Positions 1-7,372 are shown, numbered from the stretch's first letter. The stretch is 64,000 bases of DNA from Zoogloea sp. (GCA_016703645.1 JADJBR010000009.1:941501-1005500); one strand, 5' to 3'. Numbers and translations are program-made. Notes: generated by a model from the sequence alone, not told the origin.

Positions 1-2
1 TC

Positions 3-161
3 ACGCTAGTGGGGGCTGGCACCGACACCCAGGGTGCGGTGCATTGCCACCAATTGAAGTCCTTGGACTGGCGAGCATGGAACGTGAGCCTCAAGGAAAC
101 GGTGCCGCAGTACATCGTTGACGAATCTCTGGCCCGAATTGAAGCCATTTTGTTTGAGTGA
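3..161 (+). CDS. MazF/PemK-type toxin, C-terminal end only (gene starts before the window)
   Basis: An open frame enters from the left edge and stops at TGA 159-161, giving 52 residues. It contains HQLKSLDWRAWN followed by a helix ending in EAILFE. The HQ(V/L)KSLDWR stretch is the hallmark of the last strand of MazF/PemK mRNA interferases, which cleave mRNA as the toxin half of type II toxin-antitoxin pairs. Only the tail is visible, so the catalytic N-terminal part and any antitoxin gene cannot be judged. It lies next to an IS3 scrap and a PIN gene, in keeping with an accessory region. The family call rests on one motif. Confidence 0.5.
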   Translation, partial: TLVGAGTDTQGAVHCHQLKSLDWRAWNVSLKETVPQYIVDESLARIEAILFE

Positions 162-164
162 TGC

Positions 165-287
165 ACTGGACTAGAGGTGGTAGTCGGTTCCCGCCACCGG
201 ACCCGGCAACCACGTGATGTCCCACACCCAGATCTGATTGGGGCCATGGGCCGGGTGGCGTCACGGCTCGCGCGTGCTCTTCTGGGC
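165..287 (-). pseudogene. Remnant of an IS3-family transposase (rve domain scrap)
   Basis: On the minus strand one frame reads GPNQIWVWDITWLPGPVAG and then DYHL before a stop. This is the start of the integrase catalytic core of IS3-type OrfB proteins, where the D of WDIT is the first catalytic aspartate. Only about 30 to 40 residues remain, with stops on both sides, so it is a decayed fragment. It lies between the toxin tail and the PIN gene and marks the region as a site of past insertions. Confidence 0.5.
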
Positions 288-776
288 TCATGCACGCCAC
301 TGCTGAAGACGACTCTGGCACTCGGCATGAGGCAAACGTGCGTTTTTCAGCAAGATGCGATCGAGACAATCCGCCGCATGCTTTGTCGGAATCACCGCAT
401 GCTCAACCAGACGATCCAGTAGCCATAGGGCGCCGTGCACCTCAAGTCCATCCTTTTGTGCCTGCTTCCTGAGCCGACCATCACCGGTCAGCAACGGCCG
501 TGTTGTCTCGTGGGCCAGGAAATAGCAGGACACATCTGCCAATGAGCTGTTGTTGTGTTCGGCCATCAAGCCGTACAACTTGATGACCGCTGTGTCGTCC
601 AACGGCTCGACGAGCAGCCCACGTGCGAGCAAGGCCGAATGGTCGAAGTTGTTCAGCTCATCCAACACGAATTCCGTACAGCAAAAGGTGAACCGAAGTT
701 GGAACAACTCATCGAGCAAGCCTGCGTTGTTGAAGTCGATCCAGATATTGGTATCGCTGATGTAAATCCGGCTCAT
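288..776 (-). CDS. PIN-domain protein, probable toxin partner of the upstream XRE/ImmA protein
   Basis: This 162-residue protein opens with a strand and SDTNIWIDF, the first acidic motif of PIN nucleases. It carries a second acidic patch (LADVSCYFLAHE) near residue 80 and LLTGDGRLRK near 97, which gives the last acidic site. PIN proteins are Mg2+-dependent ribonucleases and often act as toxins. Its ATG overlaps the TGA of the upstream gene (ATGA, 773-776), so the two are translationally coupled. The order regulator/antitoxin then toxin fits a type II module. Whether it is a toxin or a housekeeping partner of the peptidase is inferred from the pairing alone. Confidence 0.75.
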   Translation of the reverse strand: MSRIYISDTNIWIDFNNAGLLDELFQLRFTFCCTEFVLDELNNFDHSALLARGLLVEPLDDTAVIKLYGLMAEHNNSSLADVSCYFLAHETTRPLLTGDGRLRKQAQKDGLEVHGALWLLDRLVEHAVIPTKHAADCLDRILLKNARLPHAECQSRLQQWRA

Positions 777-1831
777 GCGGTAGCAGTCGATACCTGTAGC
801 GAGGGCTCCAGTTGATCAATCGGTCTCTGCAGAAATTCAGACGCGCGAGATGGGCTGAATAGATCTTCTGCCAGCCCCCAGAACACCAGGGACTCGAATC
901 GGCGGGGCTCCTCAGCGGGCATCGGCTCCGGCTCGGCCGAACGCCAGCCGTTTTTGCTGAACTGGATGAAAATTGACTGATATCCCGCATCGCTCAATAG
1001 CTGAAGATCCTTCAGGCGAAGCAAGGCCACCTGCATCGACACGCCATAGCGCCGTTTGGCGTTTAGCAGTTCCACCGGATGAACCCGAGAACGCTTATGC
1101 CCGCCAAAATCCAGGACAACCTGATCCTTGGGGTACAGGAAGGCGCCAGCAAAGCGATGGCAGCAGGCCTCTTTCTCCTTCTCTGGCATCTCTTCAGGCA
1201 AGGACATGACCCAGTGCCCCAATTCATGCGCAGCGGTAAAACGCATGCGCTCACCGGGGCGAGTCCGGTTCAAGGCGATCAACACATGTTGTTCATCGTG
1301 AGTCGCCGCACACGCGCCGTCGAAGTCTTCCGGTCCGTTGAGCAAGGCCACCTTGATTCCATGGTCTTCAAGCAACTCGGTCAGATTGGCAATTGCATCA
1401 CCGCCGATGGCCCAATCCATTCTGAGCTTCCGAGCGGCCTCCTCAGCGGCTTCGACGGATGAGACTGGCATGAAGTGGGTGGGCGTTGCTTCCACCGCGA
1501 CATCTGCTGCATCAAAGCACCGCTCCAACGCGATGTAACGCTCCAGATGCTCGCGCATCTGCTCCTCGACCTGTTTCTGTCGATACTTCGGCATCTTCGC
1601 CAGCTTGCGAAATTCCAGTGGTGCCAAGGCCACGGCATCTGCGCGAAAAAAATACTCGGGCTTGACGTTCAGCACCTTTGCCAGTTGCAGCAAGCGAGTT
1701 GAATTGGGCACTGCACCGCCCTTCTCAAACTTACTCAAGGCTTGTTTGCTGATGTCGCCCAGCCGCTGCGCCACCTCTTCAAGACTCAAGCCTCGAAGCA
1801 CACGGGCACGACGGATGCGGTCATGGATCAT
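773..1831 (-). CDS. XRE-type HTH regulator fused to an ImmA/IrrE metallopeptidase-like domain
   Basis: The 352-residue product has a Cro/C1-type helix-turn-helix at about residues 5-60 (LSLEEVAQRLGDISKQALSKFE) and an ImmA/IrrE-like domain at about 150-280 with the zinc motif HELGH (FTAAHELGHWVMSLP). Proteins of this design act as repressors or antitoxins, and the peptidase domain can cleave partner repressors in phages and conjugative elements. A strong Shine-Dalgarno (AGGAGGGG) precedes the ATG. The gene is coupled to the PIN gene by a 4-base overlap. A promoter and an 8-bp inverted repeat lie just upstream, suggesting autoregulation. It may be the antitoxin of the PIN protein. Confidence 0.85.
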   Translation of the reverse strand: MIHDRIRRARVLRGLSLEEVAQRLGDISKQALSKFEKGGAVPNSTRLLQLAKVLNVKPEYFFRADAVALAPLEFRKLAKMPKYRQKQVEEQMREHLERYIALERCFDAADVAVEATPTHFMPVSSVEAAEEAARKLRMDWAIGGDAIANLTELLEDHGIKVALLNGPEDFDGACAATHDEQHVLIALNRTRPGERMRFTAAHELGHWVMSLPEEMPEKEKEACCHRFAGAFLYPKDQVVLDFGGHKRSRVHPVELLNAKRRYGVSMQVALLRLKDLQLLSDAGYQSIFIQFSKNGWRSAEPEPMPAEEPRRFESLVFWGLAEDLFSPSRASEFLQRPIDQLEPSLQVSTATA

Positions 1832-2138
1832 GGTCCCCTCCTAGGTTGACAAAATATTCAAAAAAATAAAAATCGTCAACCTTAAGCCACCGTGAGACTC
1901 GATCTCTCATGCGACGGATACGGGTGAAGTGCCCGGCAATCCGGTCGAGCTCATGCTTGATCTCGATAAGCGCTGACGAACCATCGGCCAGGAACAGCTC
2001 GAAGTCAGGTGTGTAGTGGCGCAGGCGATTGCCATCCGGATACTGGACGGTTTCGGGTTGTTCCGTGTAGGCCGCGATCAGGGGCGAGTTCTTGAAGTGA
2101 TAGATGGCGTCCAGTTCAAGGAGTCCCCCGGGCGTTGC
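1818..2138 (-). pseudogene. TnsA-like endonuclease fragment
   Basis: A minus-strand frame reads an LELDAIYHF segment, then AAYTEQPETVQY, then RHYTPDFELFLADGSSALIEIK. The pattern EQP, then TPDF, then IEIK matches the restriction-endonuclease-like fold of TnsA, the strand-cleaving subunit of Tn7-like transposons. There is no start codon, a stop sits just upstream (2139-2141), and the frame runs into the AT-rich promoter of the next gene. It is therefore a truncated relic, and no TnsB or TnsC is nearby. The family call is from motif pattern only; a stand-alone VRR/TnsA-type nuclease is possible. Confidence 0.45.
1843..1882 (-). promoter_or_regulatory. Promoter with overlapping inverted-repeat operator for the XRE/ImmA-PIN operon
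   Basis: On the minus strand a -35 TTGACG (1879-1874) and a -10 TATTTT (1856-1851) are spaced by 17 bases in a very AT-rich stretch. A perfect 8-bp inverted repeat, AGGTTGAC at 1843-1850 and GTCAACCT at 1875-1882, brackets the promoter. An XRE-type dimer bound here would block RNA polymerase. Binding is inferred. Confidence 0.65.
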
Positions 2139-2309
2139 TCAGTGCGTCGTGCTGCTCGCAGGTGCTTCGCGCCAGGTTCGAGTTGCTGAGGTAATAGGCC
2201 CGGCGGGTGGGTCGAGTGACGCAGTGCATAGATGAAGAGTGGCCTGGTATGCCACGATGGTGCTTACACCCGTAAGGCATGCCCATCCGATCCTCATCCC
2301 TCCGCGTCC

Positions 2310-3245
2310 GTGATCTACAAAGAACTCGATCCCTTTTCCTCCGAAGACAAGTTTGCCCGCTCCGGCCGTGCGGCCGAAGAGCGGATGGCCTTCTACCTGA
2401 AGCGCTTCTTCGCCAATGACCCGGAAATCGTGGTGCTCAACGGCATCCGGCTGGAACACAACGGTGATGCCGCCCAGGTGGACCACCTGCTCATCCATTC
2501 CCACGGCCTCTCCATCGTGGAGAGCAAGAGCGTGGTGGGGAAGATCCAGATCAAGGACGACGGGCAATGGCTGCGCTGGTTTGGCGCCAACCAGTCGCGG
2601 GGCATGGCCTCTCCCATCACCCAGGCGCGCCTGCAGGAGCGCTTCTTCCGCGACGTGCTGGGCAAGGCCTCGAAACGGCCAGACCTCTTCTCCACAATAC
2701 CCTTCGACCTTTACGTAGCCATCTCGGACAGCGGCATCATCCTGTGGCCCAAATCCGGGCAGGTGGAGGGTGTGTGCAAGGCCGACCAGGTGCCCGACCG
2801 CATCCTCGCCGCCAATACGGCCCGTATGAACAGCGGGCAAGCCCAGGGCCTCGCGCTGCCCGACCGGCTGAAGATTGCGGAATTCTTGGTCAAAGCCAAT
2901 AAGCCCTTGGGCCCCTACGAAGGGGATGTGAAGGGGGAGGCCAAAGTGGAAACGGAAGTCGCTGAGGCTACAAAGGCTCAGGAAAGCGCGGTGACGCCGG
3001 CCAAGGACAGTCCTGAAACACCGTCAAACGGCCACGGCTGTCGTCAATGTAACAGCACGGATCTGGAGATCCGCTACGTCTATTCCTATTACTTCTTCTG
3101 CAAGGCTTGTGAAACGAATACGACGATCAAGCCGAGCTGCCCGAAATGCGGCGAACCGGGGCGGTTGAGGAAGCAGAAGAATACGTTTTATGTGACGTGC
3201 GAGAAATGCCAGGGGGAGGAGGTGTTTTTTGTTAATGGGGGGTGA
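2310..3245 (+). CDS. NERD-domain (nuclease-related) protein with C-terminal zinc ribbon
   Basis: The 311-residue protein has a NERD domain at about residues 10-190: GRAAEERMAFYLKRFF, a buried acidic strand QVDHLLIHSHGLSIVESKS (D and E-x-K of the endonuclease-like fold) and a later LYVAISDSGII strand. A charged linker follows, then two Cys-pair knuckles (CRQC with CKAC; CPKC with CEKC) forming zinc ribbons. NERD proteins are thought to act in DNA processing and often occur in defence loci. I chose GTG 2310 because the conserved start IYKELDPFSSEDKF follows it; the frame also opens at ATG 2232. No strong ribosome site is visible. It lies just outside the retron and faces it convergently. Confidence 0.8.
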   Translation: MIYKELDPFSSEDKFARSGRAAEERMAFYLKRFFANDPEIVVLNGIRLEHNGDAAQVDHLLIHSHGLSIVESKSVVGKIQIKDDGQWLRWFGANQSRGMASPITQARLQERFFRDVLGKASKRPDLFSTIPFDLYVAISDSGIILWPKSGQVEGVCKADQVPDRILAANTARMNSGQAQGLALPDRLKIAEFLVKANKPLGPYEGDVKGEAKVETEVAEATKAQESAVTPAKDSPETPSNGHGCRQCNSTDLEIRYVYSYYFFCKACETNTTIKPSCPKCGEPGRLRKQKNTFYVTCEKCQGEEVFFVNGG

Positions 3246-3253
3246 GGGGCGGG

Positions 3254-3282
3254 TGTTCGGCCAAAGCGGCCGGTGGCCAGTT
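3254..3282. repeat. Copy A of a 28-29 bp dispersed repeat
   Basis: This stretch beginning TGTTCGGCC just after the NERD stop is nearly identical (about 3 differences in 28) to 62191-62219 in the other accessory zone. It has internal GGCC-rich dyad symmetry. Function unknown; it may be the edge of a mobile cassette. Confidence 0.5.
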
Positions 3283-3290
3283 CAATGAAA

Positions 3291-3321
3291 AATGGCTGCT
3301 TCTGAAAACTTAGCAGCCATT
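3291..3321. other. 10-bp perfect stem-loop between convergent NERD and retron genes
   Basis: AATGGCTGCT (3291-3300) and AGCAGCCATT (3312-3321) form a perfect 10-bp stem with an 11-base loop between two convergent genes. There is no clear T-tract, so it may be a weak bidirectional terminator or a relic repeat. The rest of 3322-3441 shows nothing further. Confidence 0.5.
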
Positions 3322-3441
3322 CGTATCTGGATGAACAGACCAACCGGCTTCGTGTTCTAGCTACTTCCGCTTCGTGCCCATTGCTGACTGCCTCATGAAA
3401 ACCAACCTAACATTCGTTGGTTAAGTCACTCCGAAGGTCGG

Positions 3442-4578
3442 CTAGAGGTCAAAATTGACCCACGGAAGGCTGTTAAATTGCGAAAGAAAAATCTCCCCAT
3501 GCGTTACGTCTACAGTTGCAACATATCCAATCAAACCGAATAGGTGATTCTTAAACCCAATTACTGAGCGAAAGCCTCGCTCCTTACAGTGATCAGGAAT
3601 GCCTCGCAATTTCGCGTAGTAGAGATGCATACGTACAAGATCTCGTACCTCCTTGGGGACTGTGGGAAAAGAAGCATTTACGTTTAGCCCAGTGAGCACT
3701 TTTCGCGCACCGGGCGGAACGATTCTTGTTTTCTTTGTATTTTCTGAAAACCCATGTTTCCACAGCACTTTAGACACTTCACGCTTCAGATCAAATGCAG
3801 ACTGCCGGCTGCCTCCAACAAAGGAAAAGCATAGATCATCAGCATAACGACTGTAGGTAGCTGACAGGGCCGTCGCCAATTGTGTCAACTCTTTGTCTAA
3901 TTCGATACAGACCAAGTTGGAAAGCGCGGGACTCGTTGGCGCTCCTTGGGGAAGGCTGCCAACAAATTGTGAACTATAGTCAGAGATCGCATGTTCCCCA
4001 GTGACGTGCGTCCATCTCGCCCCCCTCCGCTTGGGAGTGACACGGGTGCATAAGCGGGCCATCTCGAAAGACAAGAGCTTAGGATACCCCAGCTTCAGGA
4101 AGACATCGAAGACTTGCCGTTCAGAGATATTGCTAAAAAAATCCTTAATATCGATCTTTACAAGCCAATCGGCTCCACAGTGGCGTTTGGCATGGTCAAT
4201 AAGCTTACGTTTGGGAACATAGGCGAAGGCTGCAGCATGTGGAACAACTCTATTGAGGATGTTTTGATTGATCCATTGCTGAACAGCCATCAGCGGCGGC
4301 ACTGGTATAGAAATCCAACGTTTGCCGCCTGTTCGTTTTGAAATGGGAAAATTTTTATACGGAAAGTCAGCACGCGAGATTTCCGCTCGCCTAACAAAAC
4401 CATGCAAATCAGAATAGAGCGTTCTCGATAGATTCGCCAAATGCGCCAGCGAAAATACAACCGGTACGCCCAAAGCCGTTGATTTGTCACCCTGTTCGAC
4501 CAAGGCGTTTAGGTAAGCTAATTCATAGCCTTTTGCGCTTCCTTCTTTGCGAAAAAGGTTGGGGTTCCAATGCGTCAC
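3442..4578 (-). CDS. Retron reverse transcriptase
   Basis: A 378-residue reverse transcriptase copies part of its own non-coding RNA into multicopy single-stranded DNA. Visible motifs in order: retron-type domain X near 127-133 (IDHAKRH, like NAxxH), RT3 KIDIKDFF (141-148), RT4 PQGAPTSPALSN (210-221), catalytic YADD (245-248), and a VTG-like LTGLNVN (295-301) as in retron domain Y. All catalytic aspartates are present, so it looks active. The start is GTG 4578, preceded by GAGGTG, which lies in a small hairpin. It is downstream of the effector gene and the msr-msd element on the same strand. Base composition is clearly more AT-rich than the core genes, suggesting recent transfer. Confidence 0.92.
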   Translation of the reverse strand: MTHWNPNLFRKEGSAKGYELAYLNALVEQGDKSTALGVPVVFSLAHLANLSRTLYSDLHGFVRRAEISRADFPYKNFPISKRTGGKRWISIPVPPLMAVQQWINQNILNRVVPHAAAFAYVPKRKLIDHAKRHCGADWLVKIDIKDFFSNISERQVFDVFLKLGYPKLLSFEMARLCTRVTPKRRGARWTHVTGEHAISDYSSQFVGSLPQGAPTSPALSNLVCIELDKELTQLATALSATYSRYADDLCFSFVGGSRQSAFDLKREVSKVLWKHGFSENTKKTRIVPPGARKVLTGLNVNASFPTVPKEVRDLVRMHLYYAKLRGIPDHCKERGFRSVIGFKNHLFGLIGYVATVDVTHGEIFLSQFNSLPWVNFDL

Positions 4579-4584
4579 TTACTT

Positions 4585-4602
4585 CACCTCACGTTAGTGA
4601 GG
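4585..4602 (-). promoter_or_regulatory. Hairpin sequestering the retron RT ribosome-binding site
   Basis: On the minus strand ACCTCAC-TAAC-GTGAGGT forms a perfect 7-bp stem with a 4-base loop. The GAGGTG Shine-Dalgarno for the GTG start at 4578 is within the 3' arm. Folding would limit RT translation and may lie at the 3' end of the retron RNA. This is inferred from the sequence only. Confidence 0.6.
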
Positions 4603-4604
4603 TC

Positions 4605-4675
4605 GGGTCGTGCGCTTTTGCGCACAGGCTTCGCCGCCCGAAGGAGCAGAGAACGAGCGCAAAAGCGCACGACCC
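4605..4675 (-). repeat. msd stem: 19-bp perfect inverted repeat
   Basis: The arms 4605-4623 and 4657-4675 are exact reverse complements, each beginning or ending with GGGTCGTGCGC. The 33-base loop is GC-rich. This is the strongest structural element of the locus and the predicted template for the single-stranded DNA. Confidence 0.85.
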
Positions 4676-4803
4676 AACCCACTCTAGCGACGGCTCCTAC
4701 AACGAGCGACGGAATCCGTGCTCTATGAAAACCTGGAAGACCGTCTTCACGAATCCACAAGTAATCAACGGAAGTCGACGAGCAATTCGCCCATCCACTA
4801 CGA

Positions 4804-5997
4804 CTAAGCTTCACGCTGGAACCCCAGAAAACTTGAAGGAAAAAAATTAGCTTCCTTCTCAGTCAAGATATCCATTATACATGGCTTGGCTGCGCGAGCT
4901 AGTACATCCTTTCCAAACCGTGTAACAACGTCATCCTGGCTAACTAGCCCGCCTTCTTTCAATTCACGAAGTATATTATCGAACTCCGTGCCACCAAGAA
5001 CCATGACATTTCTAATCTTGGCGATACCATGGCCTTTAGCCAGCAACCCTAAAACAAGCATTAATTGATGATTTTCATTGTAATTTGAAAGTTGCTCCAA
5101 GGCATTCAATGCCAGACGATAATGCCCAGCCATCCATAATTCTTCAGGCAAGGCGTCACGTGCAAAATCCTGCCCAAATAGGGGGTATACGTCGTTCGAC
5201 ACACTACGGTTTGGGAAAAGCGGACGCCAACTGATACGACTCGCGCGCGATGGACGAAGCCAAAACATTAAAGGCACGTTATTTGGGCAACCATATTGGA
5301 ATATCACTGGACTTGCCAAACCTCCGTAGCCCATTGCCTGTGTCGCCCGGCCAAGAGGAGTGCCGTACTTCTGAAGTACGGCCTTCATGCTTTCATTTTC
5401 CAAGAAGAAGGACTTGTCGATTTCCAAATTAATTCGCACTTGGTTAAGAGTAAGCGGTCGAATTTTTCGCACGACTCTATTGAGTCCAGATTTATGAGCG
5501 GCAAAAGTTATCAACCAAATCTTGCACCAGCCCCTAGAGCACCAAGACTTTACCGAAGGGGAGACCATTGTCTTCCAAGAATCCGAAAAACGATTTCCGG
5601 TCCCAACGAAATCATCAACAAAGATGATGTGCTTAACCTTTTTTTGGCGCATGGATTTGTCGCGTGGACTCAACTCAACGAATCTTGGCAAGTCACGTTC
5701 GATATTTTTCAACGAGTGCGCAATACGCCCGGCACTGTCATTTGGTAGTTTTTCTTCTTTATCTTTGTTGAATTTGTTAATAAAGGGTTTTGCAACAGGA
5801 AAAATGGCGACAGCAACCCGGCCATCGCTTTTTTCGATCTCCTCAAGCACCCCCTTTACGGACTCATGTAACCAAGCTTCTAGCTCTTCAAAGCTTACAT
5901 AACGCAGTCGGCGCAGCATATGCTCTACTACATACAGATCCGGCACTTCGAACTGAGTAAGCCAGCTTTCTACTTGTGGAATATCCCTAAGATTCAC
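4804..5997 (-). CDS. Retron effector: phosphoribosyltransferase-like protein with C-terminal winged helix
   Basis: The 397-residue product has a central PRTase-type core. HIIFVDDFVGTGNRF (123-137) resembles the PRPP-binding loop, in which two acidic residues precede T-G/S, and a strand VAVAIFPVAKP (61-71) precedes it. The last about 90 residues (HQLMLVLGLLAKGHG to VVTRFGKDVLARAA) look like a winged helix. PRTase-like proteins are the accessory component of the type III retrons in the 2020 classification, where the effector is held inactive by RT and msDNA and is released on phage attack. It is the first gene of the locus, transcribed into the RNA and RT. The chemical target is unknown. Confidence 0.82.
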   Translation of the reverse strand: MNLRDIPQVESWLTQFEVPDLYVVEHMLRRLRYVSFEELEAWLHESVKGVLEEIEKSDGRVAVAIFPVAKPFINKFNKDKEEKLPNDSAGRIAHSLKNIERDLPRFVELSPRDKSMRQKKVKHIIFVDDFVGTGNRFSDSWKTMVSPSVKSWCSRGWCKIWLITFAAHKSGLNRVVRKIRPLTLNQVRINLEIDKSFFLENESMKAVLQKYGTPLGRATQAMGYGGLASPVIFQYGCPNNVPLMFWLRPSRASRISWRPLFPNRSVSNDVYPLFGQDFARDALPEELWMAGHYRLALNALEQLSNYNENHQLMLVLGLLAKGHGIAKIRNVMVLGGTEFDNILRELKEGGLVSQDDVVTRFGKDVLARAAKPCIMDILTEKEANFFPSSFLGFQREA

Positions 5998-6346
5998 TGA
6001 ATGCCCTTAAACGGCTCATGCGACAAAGTGGTTTGTTGATATCGTCATAATACCTTCACCTCGTTGCAGTGGGGTGGCCAGTATCAACGGCACAGCTGGC
6101 ATCGGCAGTACGTGGCTCCAGCGACCGTTCTGGTCGACCACACAACGAAGATATCCATAGGGTGAAAAGCGGTTAGAGGCATATTGTAGATCGGGTAGGA
6201 GAAGTAAGTAATGCCTACCTATGTTTGGTAAAGTTCCCATTTGGGCTGTTACAGCCCAAATGGCGGGTTTACAGCGCATTGCGGACTTAAACGGCTAAGC
6301 ATATGAACGTCGGTAAAGGCCGAGATCCTGCCCCTCCATTCAGCAT
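5998..6346. other. Gene-free spacer between retron operon and rhuM-like gene
   Basis: No convincing coding region is seen. The stretch is lower in GC than the core and holds a 27-base near-perfect palindrome (listed separately). A minus-strand frame of 87 codons across it lacks any recognisable family features. The retron promoter should lie in the left part, but no clear -35/-10 pair stood out. Confidence 0.5.
6237..6263. repeat. 27-base palindrome (13-bp arms, single central T)
   Basis: CCATTTGGGCTGT (6237-6249) and ACAGCCCAAATGG (6251-6263) are exact reverse complements around one T. It sits about 240 bases upstream of the retron effector. It could be a regulator site, a terminator-like hairpin or an insertion-element end; nothing distinguishes these here. 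Confidence 0.75.
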
Positions 6347-7372
6347 CTATCCGCCCTTCCTCCCCTTCATGTCCTTCTCCAGATCCTCCAGCATCCGGAG
6401 GTCTTCGGCATCGGCGGCGGCGAGGTCTTCGCGTCGGCGTTCGGTGTCGAACAGGTTGTAGCGTTCTTGGGCGTGGGCGTGGGCGTGGGCGTGGGCTTTG
6501 GCTTGATCGGAGGAGCGGTTGCCTGCGCCTTGTAGGACCGGGTAGTCGTTGAACTCAAGGAGGCGGTCCACGTTGTTGCGCCAGTAGTCGAGTGTGAGTT
6601 GCTGTCGTTGCTTGACGCGGAGTTCGGCTTGTTCGAGAAAGATGACGACGAGTCGGTTCAGGGTGTCCACTTCGTCGGCAGACAGATAGTTCTTCGCTAC
6701 GATCACATCCTGCTTGCGCACCCGGTTGCCGCCCCAGGTTGTGAGGCCCATGTTCGGGACTTTGTGGTCGGCGCGTTCGATGATGATTTCCGCTGCGGTG
6801 TGCCGGGTGACGGCGTAGAGCAGCTTGTTCTGCACCTCGGCAAAGAAGACTTGGGCGCTCTGATCTTCAGTTCGGTAGTCGGCACTCAGTGCGAAGAGAT
6901 CCCGCACTTTCTGATAGAAGCGCTTCTCCGAAGCCCGAATCTCCCGGATGCGGGCGAGCAGTTCGTCGAAGTAGTCCCAGCCACCGGGGTTCTTCAGGCG
7001 TTCGTCGTCCATGACGAAGCCTTTGATGAGGTATTCAGACAGGTGGGTGGTGGCCCACTGGCGAAATTGGGTGCCGCGTATTCCTTTGACGCGGTAGCCG
7101 ACGGCCAGGATCACTTCGAGGCGGTATAGCTGTGTCTTGCGCTGAATCTGGCGCCGCCCCTCGGTTTGAACTGTCAAGGATTCCTTGACAGTTGCGGTGG
7201 GGTCCAGCTCGCCTTCTGCAAGTATGTTCTTGATATGCAGGCTGACGTTCTGCTTGCTGGTGGCAAACAGTTCGGCAATCTCCATCTGGGTGAGCCAGGC
7301 GCTGCCGTCTTCAGCACGCAGCTTGACCTGGGCTTTGCCATCATCGGTCTGGTAAAGAATCAGCTCGCTCAT
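6347..7372 (-). CDS. RhuM-family protein
   Basis: The 341-residue protein matches the RhuM family (named from a Salmonella pathogenicity island): an N-terminal DNA-binding-like segment WLTQMEIAELFATSKQNVSLHIKNI (about 27-51), QRKTQLYRLEVILAVGYRV and GTQFRQWAT (about 80-107), and a long helical C-terminus with MGLTTWGG. These proteins are frequent in accessory islands and beside restriction or toxin loci; their biochemical role is unknown. Start ATG 7372 has AGGAG eight bases upstream; an in-frame ATG at 7393 lacks this. Near residue 285 an imperfect GTGGGC hexanucleotide tract encodes an Ala-His run. Confidence 0.85.
   Translation of the reverse strand: MSELILYQTDDGKAQVKLRAEDGSAWLTQMEIAELFATSKQNVSLHIKNILAEGELDPTATVKESLTVQTEGRRQIQRKTQLYRLEVILAVGYRVKGIRGTQFRQWATTHLSEYLIKGFVMDDERLKNPGGWDYFDELLARIREIRASEKRFYQKVRDLFALSADYRTEDQSAQVFFAEVQNKLLYAVTRHTAAEIIIERADHKVPNMGLTTWGGNRVRKQDVIVAKNYLSADEVDTLNRLVVIFLEQAELRVKQRQQLTLDYWRNNVDRLLEFNDYPVLQGAGNRSSDQAKAHAHAHAHAQERYNLFDTERRREDLAAADAEDLRMLEDLEKDMKGRKGG
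6476..6500. repeat. GTGGGC hexanucleotide tandem repeat inside the rhuM-like gene
   Basis: Four to five tandem GTGGGC units encode alternating Ala-His on the minus strand (AHAHAHAHA). As the unit is 6 bases, slippage would alter repeat length without a frameshift. Confidence 0.8.

Larger units (their letters stand above)
4583..4803 (-). ncRNA. Retron msr-msd non-coding RNA
   Basis: The 225 bases between effector stop and RT start fit a retron RNA. A perfect 19-bp inverted repeat (4605-4623 with 4657-4675, 33-base spacer) would form the long msd stem that is reverse transcribed. Upstream on the minus strand are two short hairpins, GAAGA/TCTTC at 4736-4748 and ACGG/CCGT at 4709-4719, as expected for the msr. 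I could not find a convincing a1/a2 pair or fix the branching G, so the ends are approximate. Position directly 5' of the RT is the usual one. Confidence 0.8.

Noticed and set aside
4605-4675. Reading the 19-bp inverted repeat as a terminator of the effector gene
   Set aside because: No T-tract on either side and the arms are far longer than usual; position between effector and RT fits an msd stem better.
4583-4803. a1/a2 pairing for the retron RNA
   Set aside because: I looked for complementarity between both ends but found only matches of about six bases, too weak to claim.
6016-6279. Minus-strand 87-codon frame upstream of the retron effector
   Set aside because: It runs through the 27-base palindrome, has no ribosome site or family features, and its composition looks non-coding.
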